From contig CM055096.1 in NCBI GenBank assembly GCA_029204225.1, forward strand, positions 33,067,115 through 33,131,114: a stretch of 64,000 nucleotides of DNA, written 5' to 3'. The stretch comes from Diphasiastrum complanatum (lineage: Eukaryota > Streptophyta > Lycopodiopsida > Lycopodiales > Lycopodiaceae). Numbering within the stretch: position 1 is the stretch's first letter; each line of letters starts with the position of its first letter. Of the stretch, positions 12,470-22,473 are shown in pieces. The notes beneath the pieces are model-generated. The model did no database searches and had not been told where the DNA came from. It worked only from the letters and a program-made list of their open reading frames with translations. The position numbers and the translations under genes were made by a program.

Positions 12470-12690
12470 AGTGATTTAGTGCATCTAACATTCAAATTTA
12501 AATGTGTCCAAAATCGACCTCCTAACTTTCTCACACTTTCCAAAAGTGGTAATTCGAATGAAATTTGACTAAAATAACTTTCATAAAGTTTATCTCTAGG
12601 TCTAAAATGCATATTGTCCTAATATTGACAATTAACCAAAATATGACTAAACTAGTTGATATTTCTTACAGGTCGTTGACCTTCATCGAT
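12470..12690 (-). mobile_element. copia LTR segment, minus strand (homologous to 27312-27533)
   Basis: The minus strand reads TGTAAGAAATATCAACTAG and continues for about 215 bp nearly collinear with 27312-27533 (+), including ATTTTGGTTAATTGTCAATA. The two copies are inverted relative to each other. Here the LTR directly follows a gag remnant without the usual polypurine tract, so internal sequence has been deleted. Confidence 0.6.
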
Positions 12691-13590
12691 AGTTGTGAAT
12701 GCATTGTTGTTCTTCTCACCATCTTTGGATGATTCTGCGACATTTGTCTTTTCTCCTTTGTGCTTTCCTTTGGGATTGTGCCAACAATCGTATGCTGAAT
12801 GTCTCTTTTTCTTGCAATGAGTGCAAGGTATAGTCGAATTAAACTAGCATTTGTCTGTTGTGTGTCTCGATTTGCGACAGTGATCATAGGTAGACATATC
12901 TTTGTTGTTATTACCCTTCAGTGAAGACTTCAATTGAGTCTTCTCGATCTTGGCTTGTTTTTGTTCTTCTTTTGTCCCTTTGCAGAAAGGGCCTTCTCCT
13001 AGTCGCCATTTGATTCTCCTTCATCTCTCATCAATCTTTCATCTGCTACGAGATTGATTGCTCTTTTGAATGTCATCTCTAAGAAATCTTAAGATGAACA
13101 TTCTCAGTGGATGATAAGATGAGGGTAGTGATTTCATAAAGTACATCAGTTGCTAGGGTGTTGAGACTTGATGCTCTTGTCTAGATGCAGAGAGCTAAGT
13201 GAAGATTTGATCTTCTCTACATGGTGATCCAGCTCATTTCCATCTCATCGCAAGCTCTGTAGCTAATTGTGGAGATGCATGACCGATGCGGTTGTCCTCA
13301 CTTCATACTTTTCTTTAGTTTTTTCCACGCTTCTTTCATGGCTGCTTTGGCAATCTTCAATCTGCATGAGAATTTCTTCGTTTATAGAGGATACGATGAT
13401 CACCATTGCGCGTTCATCTTTCCTTATCCATTCCGCCCTTCTTGGTTCTCCCTATGGAGGTTTTGGCTTTGTGAGATTAGTCACTAACCATATTCCTTCA
13501 TCTTTTAGAAGTGTTTTCATCTTGAACTTCCATATATGATAGTTTGCACCATCGAGATTGATTGTAAGCATTGACTGAATTGTAGCAATA
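12690..13590 (-). pseudogene. Ty1/copia gag remnant
   Basis: The minus strand, read in shifting frames, gives a copia-type gag: LDGANYHIWKFKMKTLLKDE near the N terminus (about 13550-13490), then IEDCQSSHERSVEKTKEKYE (about 13370-13310), and a C-terminal zinc-knuckle-like CTHCKKKRHSAYDCWHNPKG (about 12830-12770). Several stops and frameshifts are present. The segment starts just after a primer binding site, in the correct order for a minus-strand element. Confidence 0.75.
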
Positions 13591-13606
13591 TTGTATCTAA
13601 TGAATA

Positions 13607-13619
13607 TGCTTTGATACCA
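13607..13619 (-). other. primer binding site, initiator tRNA-Met type
   Basis: The minus strand reads TGGTATCAAAGCA, one base from the common copia primer site TGGTATCAGAGC. It lies between the presumed 5' LTR (13621 upward) and gag. Confidence 0.65.
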
Positions 13620-13620
13620 T

Positions 13621-13990
13621 GCTGCAAAAGTGCGCTATCTAATGCGAAAGTATGCTACACAATGTGCGAGATTACTGGATCTAGATATGCTAATACAAAT
13701 CACAAGCAATGCAACAATCAATCAAACAATGATGGATGCAACGGAAAAACACTGTTGAAAAACATAATATCTTTTGTATTTTCTTCTATTGGAGTGAGTC
13801 GGTAATGCAACGCAAATAGTGGCCTAACGCTCCTCTTACAATTCTATTGTTGTTCTCTAACAACGTTCTCTCTGCTTCGTCGTCTTCTTCATTTTCCTCT
13901 ATAGGGCCATTTTTGGCTTAGAAGGCAAATTGGTCAATTCCACATGTAAAGCCATCATTTGGCCAAAAGTAGGATAACATGCAAACTCGA
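13621..13990 (-). mobile_element. presumed 5' LTR of the minus-strand copia remnant (outer end unresolved)
   Basis: Sequence adjoining the primer site on its upstream side. The inner end reads TTTTGCAGCA on the minus strand. The outer end was not located; no matching second LTR with this sequence was seen. Confidence 0.4.
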
Positions 13991-14125
13991 GCTAGTTAGG
14001 CTTGTGACACATGTGTAGATGTAATCTGATGAGTGCCACACTTCAAGTCTTGGCAAGAATCAAGGGGTATGTGCAAGCACATCACTTAGGAGATCATTAT
14101 CACACTCAAAGGACACTTCACACGT

Positions 14126-14438
14126 GTGAATTTCAAACATACACATACACATATACAAATACACATCCATATACATATGCATATGCATACACATACATGT
14201 AGACATACACATGCACATCACAAACACACATACACACACATACATATATACACATATACATATACACAAATGCATACACATATATATACATATATAAATG
14301 TACATACACGTACACGTACACATACACATATACGTACACATGCACATATACACATATACATAGATACACATACACATACATATATGTATAGATACACACA
14401 TATACATGGCCACATACACACAGAGAGAGATATATATA
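14126..14438. repeat. (CATACA/CATATA)n microsatellite, about 310 bp
   Basis: Almost pure alternation of CA/TA/TG dinucleotides built on ACACAT and ACATATAC. Stop-free for long distances in several frames on both strands, which produces His/Thr/Ile-rich and Tyr/Val/Cys-rich artificial ORFs. It replaces the 5' part of the gag seen in the second copy at 60.97-61.3 kb. Confidence 0.95.
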
Positions 14439-14449
14439 ATATCCAAATA

Positions 14450-15660
14450 GATGACATTCCATCAGAAGTAGAATTGGGAGAATGCTCAACTCGATATGAT
14501 AGTGATGGTGAGACATCTAATCTAGTTGAGAGCTACAGTGATATATCTGAGTGGGAGACTATATCTGAAGGTGAAGTTGAACCGAAACCCAGTGCGATGG
14601 TAGGTGATGAAACAAAAAATGACGAAGAGATGAGGGATGATGATATACTGTCAGAAAAAGGACCAATGGTGGAAAATAAAGTTGAGCCAAACATGGGCCT
14701 CGAGGATCACACTAACCAGAACACGGAAGAAGACATTTTAGCTGAAGATGACCATCGAGCTCAAACTCAATCAACTGTGCAAACACCTAGCGCTCTATCT
14801 ATCGCACCAATGACACGAAGAATCACTCAACCAATAGTTGTCTCGGATGACACCGAGAGGGTACCTAGTATAGTAGGCTCATTACTGCAATTCCATGGAA
14901 ACAATGATGAAGATGCCCATGAGCATCTTGCAGATTTCGAGACACTAATGGTTGTTAATGCAATTGTGAATCCTGCGCATAGGATGATGCTATTTTCCAC
15001 AACTCTTATAGGAGAAGCTAGGCAATGGTGCTATAATCTACCCAAAGCTTCCATCACCACATGGGAGGAATTGTTTCGATTGTTTTTAGCAGAGTTCGGA
15101 CCCAGATACAATGTTGATAGCCTAATGTTTGCTCTGACCACAATACAACAAGAATCGGGAGAATCAGTACGCCTATATGCCAGGCAACTCAAGGAGCTCA
15201 TTCGCAAATTGAACATAGGGCTAGCAACTGAGGTATCGTCTCAATTGGTGCTCATCTTTTTCCTAAGGGGCTTACAACCGGATATACAATTAATGTACGC
15301 CAATCTGGAGTCTCCTCTTTTGAAGAGGCGGTGTCTAGGGCCATGATTATTGAGGCAGCATATGTCGCTACATCTAAATGTCAAGCAATGAGGAATCCAA
15401 TCCTAGAGAGTAGCTGACAGACAATAAGGGGTGAGTTGAATGTTATGAGAGAGCTACATCATAGCTTCGAACCCCCAGGATCAAGACCACACTACGCACT
15501 TGAGAGAGATAGTGTGATGCCGAATTGTCACACTTGATACCAAGGGACTGAAAGGTATATCAGGCCTTTTAGTACACAAGAACGACACTGTGGAAATGAA
15601 AATGCCTATAATATGGGATACGAGACTACTACCGAAATTATACCCCCAGAATACCTGAAC
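14450..15660 (+). pseudogene. Ty3/gypsy-type gag, copy A
   Basis: In frame from the microsatellite through 15346. After an acidic N-terminal region, a retrotransposon gag domain (PF03732 type) is visible: HEHLADFETLMVVNAIVN, then AFT-like LIGEARQWCYNLPKASITTW, ELFRLFLAEFGPRYN and LRGLQPDIQL. A one-base loss near 15294 (TAATGTACG against TAGTGGTACG in copy B) shifts the frame; the remaining C terminus reads on with stops to about 15660. The capsid domain would assemble particles if intact. No zinc knuckle is seen. Confidence 0.8.
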
Positions 15661-15743
15661 TAGAACATGATGAAGTAGATAGAATATCAATGGGGGTTCG
15701 AGAGAAAAATTGGGAATAGAAACATTGCAGCGGGGAGGGGAGT

Positions 15744-15782
15744 GACTCCTTTGCCCAATGGATAAGGCACTGAAAAAAAAAA
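15744..15782 (+). other. tRNA-Arg-like 5' half followed by an A tract
   Basis: GACTCCTTTGCCCAATGGAT plus AAGGCACTG (15744-15772) matches the acceptor strand, D-arm (A box) and start of the anticodon stem of plant tRNA-Arg of the GACTCC..GCCCAATGGATAAGGC type, then ten A. The 3' half (anticodon loop, T-arm) is absent, so it is not a functional tRNA. The same feature is present at 62598-62637. Confidence 0.55.
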
Positions 15783-16028
15783 TTTAGGTTGACATTGCTT
15801 GGCGGCTCCAGATCGGATCTATAACCATTTGTGAGGTTTGACATCTCTCTCCCAATACCTGATTGGATCTTTTTAGTAGACAAGCTCAAATGAAGCTAGA
15901 TCTCCCCTAGCTCATGATTCAGATTCGATTCATGGATCTCATTCATAGTGGACATCAATTAACGAATCATACAATTTAGATTCGATCAAAAGATTCCAAA
16001 AACTCACAGTTGAGATTTTCATGTAGAT

Positions 16029-16232
16029 CAATTCACATCATTAATGAGAAGACAAGATTCCTACATGGTGAATTAGATGAAGAGGTCTACATGGATCAAT
16101 CTCCATCTTGCCACAAGATGTCATCAACACTTGATGACTTGGCCATGAATGAGTGATATAATAAACTCCATTAGCTTCATTTCCATCAACAAAACCATCC
16201 AAGAATGCTAGTACAACTCCAACAATAAGATA
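16029..16232 (-). other. junction and 3' flank of the minus-strand CN element
   Basis: From about 16100 upward the minus strand matches 26800-26935 of the inverted copy (ATGGCCAAGTCATCAAGTG region). From 16029 to about 16095 no match was found, so the element's end is lost at the junction with the gag repeat. Confidence 0.5.
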
Positions 16233-17732
16233 TTACAAGACAATGTAGCTAGTTTGTCCATATCTTGACAATTTGCACACATTCACATGAAATAGCTCAA
16301 ACATGAGATTGAACAAGTAAAGTAAACTTGAAAAATACTTCATTGCTGCTCCTTTGACCTTACTTGAGTCTTCAATAAGCTGAAAAAATAGATCCATAAC
16401 ATCTTTGCCAAATAACCTTCCTTTGATGCTCTTGACTAGCTCCAAATGGCCACCTTTCCTTTTGTGTTGTTGAAGCCCTTTGAGACCAACCTCTTGATCT
16501 TCCTCTTGACCATCAAAGTCATTGAACAAAATTTGTTTTCCAGATCCATTACTTGCTTTTCCAGTATGAAAACCATGAGAACCAATATCCACTTGCATAG
16601 CATCATCTACACAAGAAAATTCTCCAAAACATGTGAGTAAAGCAAAGTGAGTCACTTCCACTTGCTTACCTTTCTCTTGATCATCAAAGATATGAATATC
16701 TTCAGATCTGAACCTCTGGAAATACTCCCTCTCAAACATATGATCTAGATCCAACAAGATCTCATCAATGCTTGATCTCAATCTTCCATAAAGGTTAGTA
16801 AAAACAATGTCACCAATGTGACCATCATAAATCAAAAGATAGATTCCAAACTTTCCATCCAACATGAAGTAGAGTAGGTGAAGATGAGTATCAAACCTAA
16901 TAAATCCAACCCTCTTGAGTCCATAACAGACCTCAATAAGCTCACCAATGAGATCTCCCTTGCCTTGAAGAAATTGCCTCTCGATTTGCTCCATGTAGTC
17001 TTCTCCAGCCAACCTTTTGCCATCTTGATCATGAGTGATCAATTCATAATCATAGAATCCTTTGAGTTGATGAAGAGGTGTGAGATCCATGCCTTGGATC
17101 TTCCCAAGAACCAATCTTCCATTGCTCTTTCCTCCATAAGACTCCCTCTTAATGATTGCATCATAAGAAGTAGAAACCTCAAAAACATTAGAAGCCATGA
17201 AAAAAATGATTAGTACCTTCAACATAAGGATGATTGAAGTACTCTTTTTTTTCAAACAAGAACTTCTACTCAATGTTTTAGGTGATGACTCATATGATAA
17301 TGATTCTTCCTCACTATCATTCACAATGACATCATTCAAAGTACATCCTACTTTGAACTCTTCACATACTTCTCTTCTTCTTGACTTGTGACTATTTCTC
17401 TCACCAACTCTCTTGATAGAACCATTTGCTCTACTCTCTTTATGAAGACATGTGACTCCACTTGCTGGAAAAATGACTTTCTTGGACTCATCACAAAAGA
17501 ATGTAGAGGAACCACCTCCTTCATGCATGCACCTAGCAACATCTTTTTCCATATGATCAAAGAAATCATTAACAACAAGCTTTTTCAAGAAAGAACCTTC
17601 ACCTCCATTGATGAAGTTAGCTCTTTCCTTACCTTTTGCATGCTTGCACTTGCCATGAAAAACCATTGAAACACCATGATTATCCTCAAGACTAGCCAAG
17701 TTAGCACAAAGATGAACATCTCCAAGAAGCAT
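16233..17732 (-). CDS. CN-element ORF, unrecognised 499-residue protein
   Basis: One open frame of 499 codons, unusual for this decayed neighbourhood. N-terminal third: hydrophilic, with a short Cys/His-containing part (CKHAKGKE; FFDHMEKDVARCMHEGG). Around residues 165-190 a hydrophobic run (ILMLKVLIIFFMASNVFEV) could be a membrane segment or internal signal. The best conserved part (about residues 200-350) starts GKSNGRLVLGKIQGMDLTPL and includes ERQFLQGKGDLIGELIEVCY, then YFMLDGKFGIYLLIYDG and SSIDEILLDLDHMFEREYF. It lies directly downstream of a copia protease region on the same strand, in the place of integrase/RT, and recurs at 25.7-26.9 kb. No RT, integrase or RNase H motif is present. 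I do not recognise the fold; a captured host gene or a retroelement-specific protein are both possible. Confidence 0.55.
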   Translation of the reverse strand: MLLGDVHLCANLASLEDNHGVSMVFHGKCKHAKGKERANFINGGEGSFLKKLVVNDFFDHMEKDVARCMHEGGGSSTFFCDESKKVIFPASGVTCLHKESRANGSIKRVGERNSHKSRRREVCEEFKVGCTLNDVIVNDSEEESLSYESSPKTLSRSSCLKKKSTSIILMLKVLIIFFMASNVFEVSTSYDAIIKRESYGGKSNGRLVLGKIQGMDLTPLHQLKGFYDYELITHDQDGKRLAGEDYMEQIERQFLQGKGDLIGELIEVCYGLKRVGFIRFDTHLHLLYFMLDGKFGIYLLIYDGHIGDIVFTNLYGRLRSSIDEILLDLDHMFEREYFQRFRSEDIHIFDDQEKGKQVEVTHFALLTCFGEFSCVDDAMQVDIGSHGFHTGKASNGSGKQILFNDFDGQEEDQEVGLKGLQQHKRKGGHLELVKSIKGRLFGKDVMDLFFQLIEDSSKVKGAAMKYFSSLLYLFNLMFELFHVNVCKLSRYGQTSYIVL

Positions 17733-18275
17733 ATTAGATCTTGACCTAGATCTAGCATAAGGAAGCTTTTTAGACTTTGCATAAGATCCACCAATCTTAT
17801 TGATGCTAAAAGGTAACTTTGGAAGTTGAGACCAATCTCCTTTTCCATTCCATACTTTTTGTTAGCCATAACAAAAGCATCAAGCTTGAAAAGTCTACCT
17901 TGTCTATTGCCCCTAGCAACCAAGATTTATTCCTTTGTAATGAAACAAGAAACACCACCAAACGTTACCATGTATCCTTTTTCTATCATTTGACCAACAC
18001 TTAGCAAATTCTTTGAAAGTGAAAGAATGTAAAGAACACCATCAAGTCTTGCTTTCCTATTAGTAGAGAGACAAATAGGAATTGAAACAATATCTTCAAT
18101 CACACACTCACCACCATTGGCCATGTGAATTGCTTTCTTGGCTTCATCATAAGTGACCAAAGAAGTAAAGAACTCTATGTGACTAGTCATGTGTGAACTA
18201 GCTCCACTATCAATCCACCATGAATCTTTGTCACCTTCACTTGATATGAGACTTGAAGAACACATCAAACCTACA
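17733..18275 (-). pseudogene. Ty1/copia protease / GAG-pre-integrase region of CN element copy A
   Basis: The minus strand reads DSWWIDSGASSHMTSH (aspartic protease motif DSGAS, about 18235-18185), MANGGECVIED, DGVLYILSLSKNLLSVGQMI and GCFIT-like GGVSCFITKE, the usual copia order of protease followed by the pre-integrase segment (ARGNRQGRLFKL). The frame changes near 17925. At 18275 the sequence switches abruptly to LINE RT. Confidence 0.8.
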
Positions 18276-19390
18276 AAGTCTCTTTCGATAGTGTCCCAAA
18301 AGGCGTGATAGAACTCTGTTGAGAGCCCGTCCTCTCCTGGAGATTTTTCGGTTCCCATGGCTTTAATAGCCCTTTTGAGTTTGGTGGCTGAGAGTGGGGC
18401 TTCTAGCTTGGCTCGATCAGAGCTCTCCACATTTGTCGATGTTTGCGAGAAATCTTGCTGTTGCTTCCGCTCAGTTGGCCCAAGAGACCTCGGCTGATAT
18501 AGCTTGTGAAAGTGAGATGCGAATACCTCTTGGATGTTATCCACCTCGGTGCATACTTGTCAATTCTCATTTTGTACTGCATTGATGTCCTCGTTTTTGT
18601 GCTTGAGGTGAAGCTGGTTGAAGAAGTATCTTGATGGTGCATCGCCTTCGCGGATCAAATTAGTTCTGGATTGGACTCTGGCGCCAGCTGCCTCGGCTGC
18701 ATCCAGGGCTCTGAGTTCTGTGGCCGCTAGGAGAACTTCTGAGTGAAGGGAGTCGTGCCTTGGTTGGAGCTCCAGCTGGCGCAGGTGATCTAGCTTTTGT
18801 AAAAGTTGAGAACGCCTTTGCCGCTTAGCAGACGCTTTAGCTTTGCCTGCATCTCGGAAAAAGCTGATTGTCATTTCCGTTGCGTGCTCCCAGAATTCCT
18901 ATGCTGATCTGTTTGTGGAATACCTTTCCACATGGCTCTGAATTTCTCTGTTAGGTGCTCATCTTTGAGAAGGGATGTGTTGAGGTTGAAGTAGTTGTCC
19001 CTTCCTCGGTAGATTTGGGCGCCCCATTCCCAGGAGCAGGAGATTGGGCAGTGATCCGAGAGCGCTTGGTCCCTGTGGACCGTCACTTTGGATGCACAAT
19101 TGAATCACCATCCTTTTTGTGAAGCCTAGAAGCGGTCAAGTCTGGCTTTGAGTTTTTCTGCTCCGGGCCGTCCGTTGTCCCAAGTCATGTGCTCGGGGCC
19201 AGGGTCGTTGGTCAGGAGGACCATGTCAGTCAGGTCCATCTCTGCCTTGAGGCTTCACCAGCCGTTCGGTTTCCCATATGGTCTTGAGTGCCCCGATTTG
19301 TCCCTAATATTCTCTGTCATGTTGAAGTCTCCAACGATGATTCTTGGGACGTGTGTAGGTAGCATAAGCCTTGTAAACTCTGTTTGAGAT
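18276..19390 (-). pseudogene. LINE (L1-type non-LTR retrotransposon) fragment
   Basis: On the minus strand: GDFNMTE of the AP-endonuclease (about 19330), DMVLLTNDPGPEHMTWDNG (about 19220), the endonuclease end SDHCPIS (about 19040), the linker SRTNLIREGDAPSRYFFNQL (about 18670), and the RT N-terminal motif MGTEKSPGEDGLSTEFYHAFW (about 18360-18300). RT domains after this are missing because the fragment ends at the copia junction. Several frame changes. Confidence 0.85.
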
Positions 19391-20114
19391 ATAGTCAATA
19401 AAAGAAAAGCCAAGATCCAAACTCAACAAACACAAAGAACTTGATAACTACTATTTGAAAGCAAGTGGTGTTGTACATATCATTTTGAACTTTAGAAAAC
19501 GCAATGCAACTACATGACAAAAGTTTGCATGATACTTACCACAAACTTGAAATGAACATCTCGAAAGAGAACATGATACAACTACTTATTCCAAAATCTA
19601 CTTATATAAAAAAAAAACAAGTAGAATGAAATAGAATAGCAAAATACTTCTAACCATTTTGAAAGTATCAATGCACTAGAAAAATAATAATAACACAAAC
19701 AAAATTTATGAACTATAAGACTGACAAAAAAACTATGATTACATCATACAAATAAAAAAATAGTCCTCACACGAAATAAAATTTACATTATAACCAAATT
19801 TACAAATGATGTCAAATGAATGGTGAACAAAAATGTATATTATGGCAAGTACCAGAAATGAATAGCGAACAAAAATGTATATTGTAAGGAATGCATGCAT
19901 AGAAAGAAACTTCAACTAACACAACCAATACATCTTTTCTTGACAAGAGGAGTTGGAACTATGAAAACCTTTACAACACAATTGATTGTACAAGGATTGA
20001 TTCGACATTATAATCGGACTCAAAAAAAACATGATTTGGACGAAGAAAGTGCTTCCCAGCTTGAAAACTTTTCCCAAGAAATCTGTGATATTGACATCTC
20101 TTAGAACCAAGTGA
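19391..20114. other. A-rich spacer without recognised content
   Basis: Very A-rich sequence (19600-19900), including an internally repeated phrase (GAACAAAAATGTATAT at about 19826 and 19868). No coding content supported; a 5' LTR for the copia element starting at about 20115 was not found here. Confidence 0.35.
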
Positions 20115-20890
20115 AAGACTAAGTACCTCCAATTATTCAATATGGAAGGTTAGGATGGAGTCTGTTCTTATACTCCAGGATGTTATGGACATAGTACTTG
20201 GTATTGAGGAGGAGCCTCAAGCACAACTTGAAATACCAAAGCATAGGAAGACAACTAGGACGACTCTACACTTCATTAAAATGAATGTCTCTAATGAGAT
20301 TCTAAGAGAAATAGGATCTTGCACCACTGCTAAAGAAGCTTGGGATGCACTTAAGTCTATCTATGAAGCTAAGAACACTTCTAGAATTCTCACTCTTAGA
20401 AATCAGATTTTTCAAAGTTCTCAAAGAAGTGAGGACAGTGCATCAAATTATGTTCTAAGAGTAAAAGATCTTCATAGGGAGCTTGTGTTGGTGTCACAAT
20501 CAATCAAGATGAGCTAGTACAAGTCATTCTTAATGGCTTAAAAGAAGACTATGATAATCTTGTTCAATCCTTTGCCATAAAGGCAGAGTTGCCCAATTTG
20601 GAGACTCTTCAAGGAATTCTCATCTCTGACGAAGCAAGGCAAAGTTACAAACTTTCAAGGATGAACAAACTCGAGTATATTGGAAGTGACAAAGCTCTCT
20701 TTGTCATGGACAAGCATATAGGGAGGAGCAAGAACCAGTTTTCTCAAGCCTTCAACAAAGACAAAGCCAAGGACAAAGACAAAGATGGAGAAGAGGATGA
20801 CTCAACTCATCCTTCTACTTCCAAGACCAAGAAGAAGAAAGTCAAGTGTTTCTTTTGTGGCAAGAAGGGGCACTATGCCTCTAATTGATT
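20115..20890 (+). pseudogene. Ty1/copia gag (Copia-II)
   Basis: Gag of the UBN2/retrotran_gag_2 type: NYSIWKVRMESVLILQD at the start, AKEAWDALKSIYE in the middle, and a zinc knuckle CFFCGKKGHYASN near 20850-20885, whose last Cys codon is now TGA (20886-20888). One frame change near 20515. Strand and order agree with the domains downstream. No 5' LTR or primer site is visible to the left, so the element is 5' truncated. Confidence 0.85.
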
Positions 20891-20975
20891 CAAAAAGAAA
20901 AATAAACTCAAACAAGCAAATCTCTCTAATGAGAAAGAAAAAGACTTTATTGCAAGTGAAGGAGAAGGATCCCTC

Positions 20976-22398
20976 ATGGTGTCAAGCTTTTCTTCAACAC
21001 CCTTCAAGAAGGATGGAGCATGGTACATCTATAGTGGTGTCTCATCACATATGTGTTGTTCAAAGGAGTCTTTTAACTCTATTGTACCTTATAAAGGACT
21101 TAAAAGATCTATTTATACAGCAAATGATCATGAATGCTCTATTGAAGAAATTGGTAATATTCCATTAAAACTTGCTTCTTCTAAAGTTCTATCACATTCC
21201 AACGTTCTGTTTGTTCCTAAGCTTACAAAGAACTTGATAAGTGTTGAAAAGTTGCTTGATTGTGGTTGTGATGTGAAATTCAATGCCAATACTTGCTTTA
21301 TTAAGAAAGGTGATGAGATATTAGCTAATGGATCTAGATATGGTGGCATCTTCAAATTAAATTCTTATGAGAATGCAAACTTTTGTGAAATTGCGTTTAT
21401 GTCTAAGGAGGAGTTATGACATAGGAGGTTAGAGCATCCTAACTATAAATCTATGCTTTCTATGATCAAGAATGATAAGGCTATTGGCCTACCAAGATCA
21501 CTTTCCAAAGATATCAAGCCATGTGAGGCTTGTGCTATTGCAAAATCACATAGAAAGCCATATCAAAAGTCTTCTATTAAGACTTCTCATCCTTTGGAAT
21601 TAGTTCACTCGGATGTTCACTTTTCTTCCTCAAAAAGTATTGGTGGTGCCACTTGTTTTGTTACCTTCATTGATGATTTTACAAGATATACTTGGTTGTA
21701 CCTTCTTTCTTCAAAAGCTATGGTGTTTGAACACTTCCTAGTTTTCAAAGCTTACGTTGAGAAATAGTTTTCTTTCATAGTTAAAGCTTTGAGATGTGAT
21801 GGAGGAGGTGAATACATCTCCAACACGTTCTATGATTATTGTGAGGTTGAAGGGATTAAGAGAGAGTTTTCTTGTGCTTATTTGTGCTTATTCCCCATCT
21901 CAAAATGGGGTTGCCGAAAGAAAAAATCGATGTCTATGTGAATGTGCTAAAGCAATCCAAGTTGAAGCTTGTTTGCCTATTGAATATTGGAGAGAAGCAA
22001 TTAATTGTGCAAATTATTTGTGCAATAGATTACCTCACAATACACTTACAGAAAGATCACCATATGAAGTCTTGTTTAAGAAGAGACCTAAGGTTGATCA
22101 CCTTAGAGTTTTTGGATGTGCTTGCTTTGTTCATGTACCCTTGGAAACAAGGAAAAGAGATAATCCAAATTCAGTCAAAGGGACCATGGTCGGATACTCA
22201 TCCAACAAGAAGGCATACAAAATTTATGTTCCCTCTACCTCAATTACAATTGAGAGTAGAGATGTTATTTTTCATGAGAATAAAAAATACATCTTTGATG
22301 AGGCCGAGATCAAAGATTCTCAAACGGATTCTCCTATCATCACCCTTGAAGATTATCATGGAAAGTTGGGGCCAAAAATTGAGGAGGAGTCACCTTGA
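20976..22398 (+). pseudogene. Copia-II protease and integrase
   Basis: The protease motif reads WYIYSGVSSHM: the catalytic Asp of DSGAS is Tyr. The pre-integrase segment and the zinc-binding pair follow (RRLEHPNY with CEACAIAKSH). The integrase core has VHSDVH, TFIDDFTRYTW, RCDGGGEY and SQNGVAERKNR, so the D-D-E residues remain. Stops lie at 21417-21419 (TGA for the usual Trp) and 21765-21767 (TAG for Gln), with a frame change near 21790. Confidence 0.9.
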
Positions 22399-22473
22399 GT
22401 TTTCTCACCAAGGAGATCACAAAGAGAAAGATCCGAGCCTAAGAGGCTCTCATATGGAGATAAAGGCAAATAA

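Larger units (their letters stand above)
14439..16028 (+). mobile_element. gag-bearing repeat, copy A (partner 61297-62883)
   Basis: About 1590 bp nearly identical (roughly 97% by eye) and same-strand with 61297-62883. Homology starts at ATATCCAAATAG right after the microsatellite and ends at CATGTAGATC (16028), where a minus-strand copia-derived element begins. It contains gag, a tRNA-Arg-like half and about 250 bp of non-coding sequence, but no protease, RT or integrase. Confidence 0.85.

Noticed and set aside
14060..14516. Minus-strand ORFs of 79-128 codons rich in Tyr, Val, Cys, Met
   Set aside because: They are translations of the stop-free (CATACA)n microsatellite, not genes.
15744..15815. 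Complete tRNA-Arg gene
   Set aside because: Anticodon arm and T-arm are missing; a run of A and a non-matching 3' part follow.
16233..17732. Envelope-like protein for the unknown CN ORF
   Set aside because: Only one hydrophobic segment lies in the middle, with no N-terminal signal peptide, no C-terminal anchor and no glycosylation or furin-like pattern, so an envelope call is not supported.
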